Below, piece by piece: positions 1-12,946 of a stretch of 64,000 bases of DNA. The notes beneath the pieces are model-generated. The model saw only the letters and a program-made list of their open reading frames with translations, had not been told where the DNA came from and searched no databases. The translations under genes were made by a program, and so were the position numbers. The first letter of the stretch is position 1, and each line of letters starts with the position of its first letter. The stretch is from NCBI RefSeq assembly GCF_000814825.1, contig NZ_CP009302.1:1798001-1862000 (forward strand), in the 5' to 3' direction. This stretch comes from Berryella intestinalis. GTDB taxonomy: Bacteria; Actinomycetota; Coriobacteriia; Coriobacteriales; Eggerthellaceae.

Positions 1-1150
1 TCGATGCGGATACCTGGGACAGGTCGAGCTCGATGATCTCGGAGTACACGCGCTCGACCCGATCGTCGTGCCAGAGGCCCTGCGCCTTGGCGTACGCCTC
101 GACCAACGCCACCTGCTGCTCGGAACGGCCCGTCATGCGGAGGAAGTCGAGCGTGCGCCCGTCGACGGGAAACAGCGTGCAGGTGCTGCCGTACTCGGGG
201 GTCATGTTTGAGATGCAGGTCCGCTGGGTGGCGCTCAGGCTGTCGAGGCCCGGGCCGAAGCACTCGACGAAGCACCCGACTACGCCGCGCGACCTCAGCA
301 TCTGGGCGAACCGAAGCGCCACATCCATGGCGGACACGCTGCCCGAAAGCCTTCCGACAAGCCTGATGCCCACCACGCGCGGAACAAGCGTGGTGATGGG
401 CTGCCCCAGAGCGGCCGCTTCGGCTTCGATGCCGCCGACGCCCCAGCCGAGCACGCCGATGCCGTTCGCCGTAGGGGTGTGGCTGTCCGTTCCCACCAGC
501 GTGTCGAAATAGGCGAGGGGCCTGCCCTCCGCATCGCGTCCGCACGCGTCGGATGCGTCGCACACGCGCCCCTCTACATCGCGCACCATCGCAACCTGGG
601 CGAACTTCTCGATGTTCAGCTGGTGGCAGATACCCGATCCGGGAGGCACGATCCTCACGTTCTGAAACGAGTCCTGAGCCCACTTCAGGAAGCGGTAGCG
701 CTCGGCATTGCGCGCGAACTCGAGCTCCATGTTCCTATCGAGCGCCGATTCGCTGCCCGCTTCGTCGGCGATAACCGAGTGGTCGATAACCAGATCGCAC
801 GGGATCTGGGGGTTGATGCTGGCCGGATCTCCCCCGATTTGAGCGCAAGCCTCCCTCATCACGGCGAAGTCGACGAAGACGGGCACGCCGGTGAAGTCCT
901 GGAACAGCACGCGCGACGGGGAGAACTCTATCTCCTCGCCGGGAGCGCCCGCCAAGCCGGCATCGACGATCCGCTGGGCGCACTCGAGCGCGGCGGACTC
1001 GCCCTCGACGCAGCGCAATGCGTTTTCCACTAGGACCGTCAGAGCGTAGGGAAGCTTTTCGGCGCCCGGAACCCGAGAGACCGGATAGTAATCGAACCCG
1101 ATCCCCTCGACATCGAGCACCTGCTTGAACGATTCGTTGCACCCCGTCAT
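1..1150 (-). CDS. acnA: Aconitate hydratase (AcnA type), C-terminal part cut by window edge
   Basis: Cytosolic TCA-cycle enzyme that interconverts citrate and isocitrate with a 4Fe-4S cluster. About 383 residues are visible, roughly the first 40% of the usual ~900. Seen directly: IVPPGSGICHQLNIEKFA, then GTDSHTPTANGIGVLGWG with GGIEAEAAALGQP, then GVVGCFVECFGPG and SNMTPEYGSTCTLFPVD. All are AcnA/IRP-type signatures and not AcnB. The cluster cysteines lie further on and outside the window. The ATG at 1148-1150 is preceded by a GAGGGG ribosome site. It lies 100 bp downstream of icd on the same strand, so the two probably form one operon supplying 2-oxoglutarate. The open frame runs off the left end. 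Confidence 0.95.
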   Translation of the reverse strand, partial: MTGCNESFKQVLDVEGIGFDYYPVSRVPGAEKLPYALTVLVENALRCVEGESAALECAQRIVDAGLAGAPGEEIEFSPSRVLFQDFTGVPVFVDFAVMREACAQIGGDPASINPQIPCDLVIDHSVIADEAGSESALDRNMELEFARNAERYRFLKWAQDSFQNVRIVPPGSGICHQLNIEKFAQVAMVRDVEGRVCDASDACGRDAEGRPLAYFDTLVGTDSHTPTANGIGVLGWGVGGIEAEAAALGQPITTLVPRVVGIRLVGRLSGSVSAMDVALRFAQMLRSRGVVGCFVECFGPGLDSLSATQRTCISNMTPEYGSTCTLFPVDGRTLDFLRMTGRSEQQVALVEAYAKAQGLWHDDRVERVYSEIIELDLSQVSAS

Positions 1151-1250
1151 TGCCACCCCTCACTTAAACCTTACGCCATCAAACGGAAAACGCCTCATCG
1201 CCAGCGCCCGCTCCCTGTACCAACCGGCTTTCCGATGCAGCGGAACAACT

Positions 1251-2345
1251 CTACAGCGTCCGCATAACCTCGATCAGGTTATCCGTAAACGCCGTGCAGG
1301 AAGCAGCGGGTTCCTTCGATCCGGTCGCCCAGCGAATGTCGCCCGTCAAGCACGAACCGTCGGCGTACACGCGCCGCACCGCTTCCCGGATCCTGGATGC
1401 GGCTCCCTGTTCTCCCAGATGGTCGAGCATCATAGCAGCCGACAGGATCTCCGCGGTCGGATTCGCCTTGTCCTGGCCCGCGATATCGGGCGCCGAGCCA
1501 TGCACGGCCTCGAACACCGCGCAGTCGTCCCCGATGTTGGCTCCCGGAGCGATGCCCAGACCGCCCACCAGCCCTGCCGCCAGATCGCTTGCGATGTCCC
1601 CGTACAGGTTCGGAAACACAACCACGTCGAACTGACCGGGCTCGATGACCAGATTCATGCAGAACGCGTCAACGATCCGCTCGTCGAACGCGATGCGTCC
1701 CTCGTATTCTGCGGCGACCTCGCGCGCAACCGTCAGGAACAACCCGTCGGAATGCTTCATGATATTGGCCTTGTGAACGGCGGTCACCTTGCGTCGACCC
1801 TGGGCAAGCGCGTATTCGAACGCTGCGCGGACGATGCGGCGGGACCCCGCGACCGAAATCGGTTTGATGGATATGCCCGAGTCGCGGCGAATCGAACCGG
1901 CTCCGAGCGACTCGCACAGATCGATGATGCTGCCAGCGCCTTCGCTTCCCTGCTCGAACTCGATTCCCGCGTACAGGTCTTCGGAGTTCTCCCGAACGAT
2001 GACCAGGTCCACATCCTCATAGCGACCTCCCGCACCGGGAAGCGATCTCACCGGGCGAAGGCAGTTGTACAGATCGAGCGCTTTCCTCAAAGCGACGTTG
2101 ACGCTGCGAAAGCCCCCCGCGACCGGGGTTGCGATCGGACCCTTGATGGCAACGCCGTTTTTGCGTATGGACTCAAGGGTTGATTCGGGCAACGGCGTTC
2201 CCTCGGACTCGATGCACTCGGCACCCGCAGGAGCGACCTCCCACTCGATGTCGGCGCCGCTCGCATCCACTACGCGCTGCATAGCCGCAGAGGTTTCGAC
2301 TCCGATTCCATCCCCGGGAATAAGGGTGACAACATGTCGGGTCAT
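1251..2345 (-). CDS. icd: Isocitrate dehydrogenase, NAD-type
   Basis: 364-residue member of the isocitrate/isopropylmalate dehydrogenase family, catalysing oxidative decarboxylation of isocitrate to 2-oxoglutarate. Visible motifs are [13 protein letters not shown] (substrate binding), [31 protein letters not shown] with the metal-binding aspartates, and [18 protein letters not shown]. In the last motif Asp-Ile occupies the coenzyme-selecting position where NADP enzymes have Lys-Tyr, so I infer NAD dependence. An isopropylmalate dehydrogenase is less likely because the next gene is aconitase. The ATG at 2343-2345 has an AGGAG site. The open frame extends upstream to 2579, but that part has no similarity to the family and lacks a good ribosome site. 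Confidence 0.92.
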   Translation of the reverse strand: MTRHVVTLIPGDGIGVETSAAMQRVVDASGADIEWEVAPAGAECIESEGTPLPESTLESIRKNGVAIKGPIATPVAGGFRSVNVALRKALDLYNCLRPVRSLPGAGGRYEDVDLVIVRENSEDLYAGIEFEQGSEGAGSIIDLCESLGAGSIRRDSGISIKPISVAGSRRIVRAAFEYALAQGRRKVTAVHKANIMKHSDGLFLTVAREVAAEYEGRIAFDERIVDAFCMNLVIEPGQFDVVVFPNLYGDIASDLAAGLVGGLGIAPGANIGDDCAVFEAVHGSAPDIAGQDKANPTAEILSAAMMLDHLGEQGAASRIREAVRRVYADGSCLTGDIRWATGSKEPAASCTAFTDNLIEVMRTL

Positions 2346-2546
2346 AGCGCTCCTATCTCGAAATCCCTTGGTTCTCACGCAACCAGCGCCCCTTGCAGGC
2401 GATCGGATCGTCGGATGCCGACCGAGCTGTCGGGGCGGCCGATCGATCCGCCGGGCGCCGCCGTCTTCCGAAAGCTCGACTCGCATTCGGTGGCGATGGG
2501 CGTGCAAGCCGTTCAATCGTAACGGTCTTTCCCCAGTTGCAGGGGC

Positions 2547-2582
2547 AGAAAAAGGCGAATGCGCAGCATTGCTGCGCATTCG
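2547..2582 (-). terminator. Rho-independent terminator after the HEAT-like gene
   Basis: A 12-bp perfect inverted repeat (2557-2568 with 2570-2581) is followed, in the minus direction, by a run of five T at 2549-2553. It begins 8 bp after the stop of the HEAT-like gene. The rest of 2346-2546, upstream of icd, shows no gene; a 77-codon frame there overlaps this hairpin and looks accidental. Confidence 0.85.
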
Positions 2583-2588
2583 GCAAGG

Positions 2589-3200
2589 TTATTGTGCGGC
2601 TTGCGCGCTTTCGATGATCTGGACGGCCTTCTTCTTCGCAAGTCCTTTGCCGTTCGTCGCATCGAACGACATCCTATCGATTAAAGCCTGACGCACCTCG
2701 GCGGATATCGGTCCTACGGCGAACTCGGAAACAGCGCCCAGCATCTCGGAGAATTCCAGGTCGCCGTGATAGCATTGGATGGCCTCGTCTATGAGGGGCC
2801 AAACCCGCCCGGACGCATCGGGACCCGTTGCTCCGAATTTGCACAGGAACCGAACGGACGAAAGGCGCACAGGACCATTCGATTCATCGAACAAAGCCGA
2901 TTCGACATCGTCCAGAGCCGCTGCGCATGCTTCCGAGGCGAAGGGCACCAGCAACGTAAGCGCATCGATGCACTCCCATCGTGTCTGGGCTTCCGGACGG
3001 TTCAGGCCGTCCATCAACCCTCCGATGTGGGGGACGAGCAATTCAGGGTTCTCGCGCGCCACTATGGCGAGAGCCGACGCCGAAGCCTGGCGGGATCGCC
3101 GGGAAGCACCCTCGAGGCTTTCCACCAACTCGATCAGGGCATCCTCGTTCGACAGGGCTTTGGCTGCGAGTTGATTAGAATCGGAAGAGAATTCGGACAC
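2589..3200 (-). CDS. HEAT-repeat-like hypothetical protein
   Basis: 203 residues, rich in Ala, Leu and Glu, with alternating amphipathic helices that resemble HEAT/ARM repeats, for example the stretches around SRRSRQASASALAIVAREN, QTRWECIDALTLLVPFAS and PVRLSSVRFLCKFGATG. Such proteins usually serve as interaction scaffolds. No catalytic motif, signal peptide or membrane segment is visible, so it is probably cytosolic. The start is GTG at 3198-3200 with an AAAGGGGAG site 6-8 nt upstream. A TATAAT-like box lies at 3247-3252. It is a single-gene unit closed by the terminator at 2547-2582. I do not recognise a specific function. The repeat assignment is by eye. Confidence 0.75.
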   Translation of the reverse strand: MSEFSSDSNQLAAKALSNEDALIELVESLEGASRRSRQASASALAIVARENPELLVPHIGGLMDGLNRPEAQTRWECIDALTLLVPFASEACAAALDDVESALFDESNGPVRLSSVRFLCKFGATGPDASGRVWPLIDEAIQCYHGDLEFSEMLGAVSEFAVGPISAEVRQALIDRMSFDATNGKGLAKKKAVQIIESAQAAQ

Positions 3201-3246
3201 AGGTCACTCCCCTTTACAGGAAAAAGGACGCAAAATGAATATTCCC

Positions 3247-3252
3247 ATTATA
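3247..3252 (-). promoter_or_regulatory. Candidate -10 box for the HEAT-like gene
   Basis: The minus strand reads TATAAT, about 47 bp before the GTG start, in a locally AT-rich stretch. No convincing -35 box is seen, so this is tentative. Confidence 0.4.
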
Positions 3253-3365
3253 TAAGCGGAAGAAAAGACCTGCTTCTGAACAGCGTGAATTTACACGCTT
3301 ATTACCTTATTGAAAGATTCGCCCGGCCTGGGGGCTTCTCAGGACGCCTCGCAAAGCGCCTTTAA

Positions 3366-3397
3366 AAGAAAAAGGAGGGGCCCTCACGGGCCCCTCC
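3366..3397 (-). terminator. rRNA operon terminator
   Basis: A perfect 10-bp GC-rich stem (3374-3383 with 3388-3397) with a 4-nt loop, followed in the minus direction by TTTTTCTTTT. It lies about 27 bp beyond the 3' end of 5S rRNA, where an rRNA operon should end. Confidence 0.9.
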
Positions 3398-3423
3398 CCG
3401 GCGCACCTCCCGGTGCGCCCTGC

Positions 3424-3542
3424 GCGAGCGCGGCTCCCTATCCTCCCGCAGCCTGGCGCTGCAGTACTTTCGGCGACGGCGGGCTTAACTGCCGAGTTCG
3501 GAACGGGATCGGGTGATCCCCGCCTCCATGGCCGCGCTCGCG
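3424..3542 (-). rRNA. rrf: 5S ribosomal RNA
   Basis: The minus strand contains GGCCATGGAGGCGGGGAUCACC-type 5' features, the conserved CCGATCCCGTTCCGAACTCG and the GTTAAGCCCG loop. Ends are set by the terminal helix GCGCGAGCGC pairing with GCGCTCGCGC. Boundaries are accurate to a few bases. It is the last gene of the operon; the 23S-5S spacer is about 97 bp and holds nothing else visible. Confidence 0.93.
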
Positions 3543-3639
3543 CAGGGCGCGGGCGGTTCGGTGCCGGAGAGCACCCTGGCGGCTGCACAGCGCCCATCGG
3601 GAGCGACCGCGGCGCGGCATGCGCGGCGGGACGTTGGTG

Positions 3640-8466
<4,827 letters not shown>

Positions 8467-8648
8467 GTAAGCTCTAAACTAAAGTAACCGCCCCTCCCCC
8501 TGCGGGGGACGGGCTGACGTGGTCCGTCTGATCCATCGGAATCTTTCTCGATTCGATCTTTCCGTATCCAGTATCCGGTTCTCAAGGTTCCGGCCGGGGC
8601 CTCCCGGCCCTGGCCCGCCTCCCGCTCCCGCGTTCGGCGCGGGGAGTG

Positions 8649-8677
8649 ATTCTAGGGCATCCGGCGCGAGCCGTCAA
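8649..8677 (-). promoter_or_regulatory. rRNA promoter P2
   Basis: On the minus strand TTGACG (8672-8677) is followed after exactly 17 bp by TAGAAT (8649-8654). This is a near-consensus housekeeping promoter about 180 bp before 16S. Confidence 0.85.
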
Positions 8678-8749
8678 CCCCTCTCTTCCCCCTCGCCGGG
8701 GCCCTGCGGGCCCCCTCTCGGGGCGCGCCCTCCCCGAGCGCGGGTTGCT

Positions 8750-8778
8750 ACTATACGCCCCCCGCCGCCCGGGCGCAA
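8750..8778 (-). promoter_or_regulatory. rRNA promoter P1
   Basis: On the minus strand TTGCGC (8773-8778), 17 bp, then TATAGT (8750-8755). It lies about 100 bp upstream of P2, giving the tandem promoter arrangement usual for rRNA operons. The spacer is almost pure G/C. Confidence 0.75.
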
Positions 8779-8790
8779 CGGGGTCCCGGC

Positions 8791-8814
8791 GTTTGTGGAG
8801 GCTTCTCCACAAAC
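8791..8814. repeat. Perfect 10-bp inverted repeat upstream of rRNA P1
   Basis: GTTTGTGGAG at 8791-8800 and CTCCACAAAC at 8805-8814 surround a 4-nt loop. It ends 12 bp upstream of the P1 -35 box, where an operator or activator site could sit. There is no T run after it on the minus strand, so it is not an ordinary terminator. The rest of 8467-8963 holds only the promoters and the tyrS terminator. Confidence 0.7.
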
Positions 8815-8870
8815 GGGGGGAGGGAGGGGCGGGTCGAGGAGGGTTCAAGCCTTGGTCGATAGGAGCCTTC

Positions 8871-8906
8871 GCAAAAGTCGAGGGGCGGAATTCCTTCCGC
8901 CCCTCG
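8871..8906 (-). terminator. tyrS terminator
   Basis: A 12-bp perfect stem (8879-8890 with 8895-8906) and a 4-nt loop, followed in the minus direction by ACTTTTGC. It separates tyrS from the rRNA promoters. A TTTT run also follows in the plus direction. Confidence 0.75.
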
Positions 8907-8963
8907 TTTTCGCATATATATGTATAGGCAGCATTTGTTCGCTGGGTGGCTCAACCTCGCCCG

Positions 8964-10175
8964 CTAGACGATCCTCACGAACTTTCGCTTCCCCACCTGT
9001 ACGACTGCACCGGAAAGCTTGGCCGGGTCGACGTTGTAGCACTTCGCGGGAACTGCCTCCCCGTCGATCTTGACCCCTCCCCCGTCGATAAGGCGGCGCG
9101 CTTCCCCAGCGCTGGCCGCAAGCCCCGAGTCGGCGATGATCTTCGCGAGGTACACCGTTCCCTCGTCGTTGGGAGCGAGATCGGCAGCGAAGTCGGCGAT
9201 GTCGTCGGGAAGCGCGTGGTCTTTGAACAGCAGATCGAACGACGCCTCGGCCTCGTTCGCCTCGGGCTCGCTATAGTAGGCGGCCACGATGTTGCGGGCA
9301 AGCGAGCGCTTCACCTTGTTCGGGTGCAGATCGCCGCGGGAAAGCCCCTCGACGATGCGTTCGATCTCGGCTACCTCGACCGTGGACGCGAGCCGGAAGT
9401 ACTTCTCCATCAGCTCGTCGGGGATGGACATGACCTTGCCGAACATATCGGCGGGCGCATCGGTCAGACCAATGTAGTTGCCGTAGCTCTTCGACATCTT
9501 CTGAACGCCGTCGGTTCCCTCGAGCAGCGGAAGGGTCAGGCACACCTGCGGCTCCATGCCCATCTTCTCCATCAGCTCGCGACCCGCCAGCAGGTTGAAC
9601 AGCTGGTCGGACCCTCCGAGTTCGACATCGGCCTTGATGACGACCGAATCGTACGCCTGCATGATGGGGTAGAGGAACTCGTGGACGCTGATGGGCTGGT
9701 TTCCGATATAGCGTTTGTGGAAATCGTCGCGCTCGAGGATGCGGGCCACCGTGAAGAGGCTGGTGAGCTCGAGGATCTTGCGCATATCGATCTCGAAGAG
9801 CCACTCGGAGTTGTACACCAGCGTGGTTTTCTCGGGATCGAGGACCTTGAATGCCTGGTCGACGTAGGTCTGGGCGTTTTCCCGAATCTGCTCGAGGGAC
9901 AGCTGGGGGCGCGTGCTGTTGCGGCCCGAGGGGTCCCCGATCAGCGCGGTGCCGTCGCCGATGATGAGCGTGACCTGATGGCCCAGGTCCTGGAACTGGC
10001 GCAGCTTTCGCAGGGGAACCGCATGCCCCAGATGGATATCGGGGGCGGTGGGGTCGACGCCCAGTTTGATGTTCAGGGGCTTCCCTCGCTTGAGCTTCTC
10101 GACGAGAGCCTGCTCGGGAACCACCTTGTCGGCACCGGAGGAGATGATGCGGATTTGCTCTTCGACAGACTGCAT
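8964..10175 (-). CDS. tyrS: Tyrosyl-tRNA synthetase
   Basis: 403-residue class I synthetase that charges tRNA-Tyr. The HIGH-type motif appears as DIHLGH near residue 45, KMSKS is intact within QKMSKSYGNYIG, and the C-terminal part (ARRLIDGGGVKIDGEAVPA) is an S4 RNA-binding domain. Length and the QFQDLGHQVTLIIGD stretch match the TyrZ-like (type 2) subgroup. The ATG at 10173-10175 was chosen because homology begins at MQSVEEQIRII. The frame extends 17 codons upstream without similarity. GGAAA lies a few bases before the start. It is a single-gene unit closed by the hairpin at 8871-8906. Confidence 0.95.
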   Translation of the reverse strand: MQSVEEQIRIISSGADKVVPEQALVEKLKRGKPLNIKLGVDPTAPDIHLGHAVPLRKLRQFQDLGHQVTLIIGDGTALIGDPSGRNSTRPQLSLEQIRENAQTYVDQAFKVLDPEKTTLVYNSEWLFEIDMRKILELTSLFTVARILERDDFHKRYIGNQPISVHEFLYPIMQAYDSVVIKADVELGGSDQLFNLLAGRELMEKMGMEPQVCLTLPLLEGTDGVQKMSKSYGNYIGLTDAPADMFGKVMSIPDELMEKYFRLASTVEVAEIERIVEGLSRGDLHPNKVKRSLARNIVAAYYSEPEANEAEASFDLLFKDHALPDDIADFAADLAPNDEGTVYLAKIIADSGLAASAGEARRLIDGGGVKIDGEAVPAKCYNVDPAKLSGAVVQVGKRKFVRIV

Positions 10176-10255
10176 AGGTTTCCAATCGACGTTGAGATTC
10201 GGTACAACAAGAAGCGATTCTAGCACGTTATCAGGCCGCGCATCGTTTCGGCGAC

Positions 10256-12838
10256 CTACGATACCCCGCGGAACAGGTGACCCGTGGTGGTCCCCCGGCG
10301 TTTCTCGACCGAACGACCCTCTTCGGAGGCGAGCTTGAGCGCGCGGACAACGCGGGACACCGCAGCATGAGCCTCGTCTTTACCCATAAGGGTGGTGTCC
10401 ACCATGAACGAGGAAACGCCTATGGCCAGCAGATCGGGCAGGCACGGCACGATATCGAGCTCGACTCCGTTGTAGAGGTGGCTGCGCCCCATGGAGTCGG
10501 TGACCACCGGGAAATCGAATCCCTTGCGGTCCTTCAGATGGTGCTCGACGTTGCGGCGGCGGCATGCCGCGCAGTTCTGATCGCAGGGACCCTGGCTCAT
10601 AAGGAGGCAGTGCTCGGTCACCATCAGCTCTTGGGCGCCCGATACCGTCAACCCGAGGGGGATAGACGTCTTCTCCGCAAGATCGGCGATCTGCCCCAGC
10701 GTGAGCTCGGGCGACAGCCACACGCGGGCTACCCCCCACTGCTCCACCAGGCGCAACGCCGCAGCATTCGTCAGGGGAACATGGGGGCCCAGCTCGACGA
10801 GGGCTCCGTAGGCCTGGGCTCGCACGCAGGAAGCCATGCTGTCCGCGAACACGCGCCTGCCCTCGCGCACGTACTCCCACACATCGAAGCCGCAGGCATC
10901 CTCGCGGGTGCCGACGATGGGGTCGTGATCGACGGTGGGAAGCGCCATCACCTTCTGCTTGGGGTAGCCGGCCTGCTCGTTCTCCTCGCGCCGAACGCCG
11001 GCGAGAACCGATTCGCCGCGCTTGTAATTGAGGATGGGGATGTACACCGCGTCGGCTCCGGCGCGCTTCGCGGCGCGCGCGCATGCGGGGTTGGAAGCCC
11101 AGGCGACCACCGAGACCTGGTCGGGGCGCTTGCGCGGAACGCCGATGGCCGGCACGGTGGAGATCGCCTCGAAGTCGACGTTTTGCTCGGAGCGGGCGTT
11201 CAGGTCCTCGACGAGGGCGCGGCGCTTGGCCGCGTACAGCCCGAGCAGCTGCTCTTGCAGGTGATCGAGCGCATCGGATCTCAGATGATGCAGCTGGGAG
11301 AACCCCATGCCCGCGCCTTCGGAAAGCTCGACCTCGAGCGAGGCGAGGACGAAGGGGGTCTGGCCGAGCCGATCGATATGGGACTCCACGTCTTCCCTCG
11401 CAAGGGGCCTGGTGCGCGCAGCTTCGACGACCGGACCCTCGGCAACGCCAGCATATCCGCAGACGGACTGCGCTTCGCCGGCGGAAACGACAGCCGAAGG
11501 CGAAGCGGCCGCCGCGATGCGCCGAGCGCCCCGCCAGCCTTCCGCAAGCGAGAACTCGACGCGCGCGGGTTCGCCCAGCACAAGCCGAACGCGCCCGTCC
11601 ACCGGCACGCGCGGCTCGAGGGCATCGTCGGCGAACTCCGCGGCTGCGTTGCGCACGCGAAACACCCTATCGCCCTTCCCCACCTTCTGATCGGGCGCCA
11701 AACGCACGCGCCCATCCCGCGTGAAGGACGCGGCGGTGAGCGGGCATGCGAAATGGCCGCGCTTGGTCCAGAATTCGATCACGTCTCCGGGGTTGAGGTC
11801 GATCTGGGTCGCAATCTCGACGAAACCGTCCTTGACCTCGGACACACGGCCGGCCAGAACCCCGCGGTTGTTGGGGCGGGCGTAGCTCATGATCTCGTTT
11901 CCGCGATCGCCGGTGAGATACGCGGTTGTGAACCCGCGCGAGAACGCCTCGGACAAAACCCCCCGCTGCCGCTCGGTGGGTTGGGCGTCCTGCCCGGCCA
12001 GCGCCCGATCCAGGATATCCCGGTACACCGACACGACCGAGAACACGTACGTCGCCGACTTCATGCGGCCCTCGATCTTCAACGACGCCGTCCCCGAGGC
12101 CACCATCTGGGGCATCACCTCGGCCGTGCAGAAATCGCGCGGGGAAAGGAGGTGGGCTCCCTCGGCCGGCAGGGGCTTGGAGCGATCGTCGCTTTGCAGC
12201 TCGTAGGGAAGGCGGCACGCCTGAGCGCACGTTCCCCGATTCGCCGAACGCCCCCCGATCAGGGAAGACATAAGGCACTGTCCCGAGTAGCATACGCACA
12301 GGGCCCCGTGGGCGAACGTCTCGACCGTCATGCCGAAACCTTCCGCCACCTCGGCGAGCGAGGCTATCTCGGCAAACGACAGCTCGCGCGCCAGCGTGAC
12401 GCGCGAAGCACCCAGCCGGGCCGCAGCTTCGATGCCCGCCGCGCTATGGGTGTTCAGCTGGGTTGATATATGAAGTTCGACCTGGGGGATCTCGCGGCGG
12501 ATACGCGCGGCGAGGCCGAGATCCTCGACGATCACCGCGTCGGCCCCCGCTTCGACGGCCTGCCTCGCCGTATCGACCGCACGATCGATCTCCGAGGGGA
12601 GGATGGCGATGTTCAGGGCCACGTAGATGGCCACGCCGCGCAGATGCGCGTAATCGCAGGCCTCCGCCAGCGATTCCATCGTGAAGTTGTCGGCTCCGCG
12701 CCGTGCGTTGAAGTCGCCGAGGCCCAGATACACCGCATCGGCCCCCGCCGCGACGGCGGCGTGAAGGCACTCGACGTTGCCCGCGGGCGCCAGCAGCTCG
12801 ACGTTTTTCCCCGTCCTTGATAGATCGAATTCAGTCAT
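10256..12838 (-). CDS. U32-family peptidase / RlhA-like protein with DUF3656
   Basis: 860 residues. The N-terminal half is the U32 domain: LLAPAGNVECLHAAVAAGAD, then AVYLGLGDFNARRGADNF, and the family signature ETFAHGALCVCYSGQCLMSS at about residues 165-184, followed by NRGTCAQACRLPY. The centre fits the DUF3656 insert. The C-terminal part carries a second cysteine set (SQGPCDQNCAACRRRN). Relatives include RlhA, which hydroxylates a cytidine of 23S rRNA, so an RNA-modification role is more likely than proteolysis. The ATG at 12836-12838 has AAGGA upstream. The frame continues to 13810, but that stretch is antisense to the PBP gene and is not coding. It lies 80 bp from tyrS on the same strand and is divergent from the PBP. 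Confidence 0.88.
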   Translation of the reverse strand: MTEFDLSRTGKNVELLAPAGNVECLHAAVAAGADAVYLGLGDFNARRGADNFTMESLAEACDYAHLRGVAIYVALNIAILPSEIDRAVDTARQAVEAGADAVIVEDLGLAARIRREIPQVELHISTQLNTHSAAGIEAAARLGASRVTLARELSFAEIASLAEVAEGFGMTVETFAHGALCVCYSGQCLMSSLIGGRSANRGTCAQACRLPYELQSDDRSKPLPAEGAHLLSPRDFCTAEVMPQMVASGTASLKIEGRMKSATYVFSVVSVYRDILDRALAGQDAQPTERQRGVLSEAFSRGFTTAYLTGDRGNEIMSYARPNNRGVLAGRVSEVKDGFVEIATQIDLNPGDVIEFWTKRGHFACPLTAASFTRDGRVRLAPDQKVGKGDRVFRVRNAAAEFADDALEPRVPVDGRVRLVLGEPARVEFSLAEGWRGARRIAAAASPSAVVSAGEAQSVCGYAGVAEGPVVEAARTRPLAREDVESHIDRLGQTPFVLASLEVELSEGAGMGFSQLHHLRSDALDHLQEQLLGLYAAKRRALVEDLNARSEQNVDFEAISTVPAIGVPRKRPDQVSVVAWASNPACARAAKRAGADAVYIPILNYKRGESVLAGVRREENEQAGYPKQKVMALPTVDHDPIVGTREDACGFDVWEYVREGRRVFADSMASCVRAQAYGALVELGPHVPLTNAAALRLVEQWGVARVWLSPELTLGQIADLAEKTSIPLGLTVSGAQELMVTEHCLLMSQGPCDQNCAACRRRNVEHHLKDRKGFDFPVVTDSMGRSHLYNGVELDIVPCLPDLLAIGVSSFMVDTTLMGKDEAHAAVSRVVRALKLASEEGRSVEKRRGTTTGHLFRGVS

Positions 12839-12946
12839 AATTGTCCTTGGTAGTAACGGCCCCGATGCGCACGATGCGCGCCTCTCGTATATAGTTGTAC
12901 CCGTATCAGACGAAAAGCCAGCCCAAACACAGTACAGGTGCCCTCT

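Noticed and set aside
2353-2586. 77-codon minus-strand frame
   Set aside because: Overlaps a terminator hairpin, has no ribosome site and shows no family pattern.
8946-10223. 425-codon plus-strand frame
   Set aside because: Antisense to tyrS, whose motifs are unambiguous; high GC produces long mirror frames.
10277-12466. 729-codon plus-strand frame
   Set aside because: Antisense to the U32-family gene; no recognisable motif.
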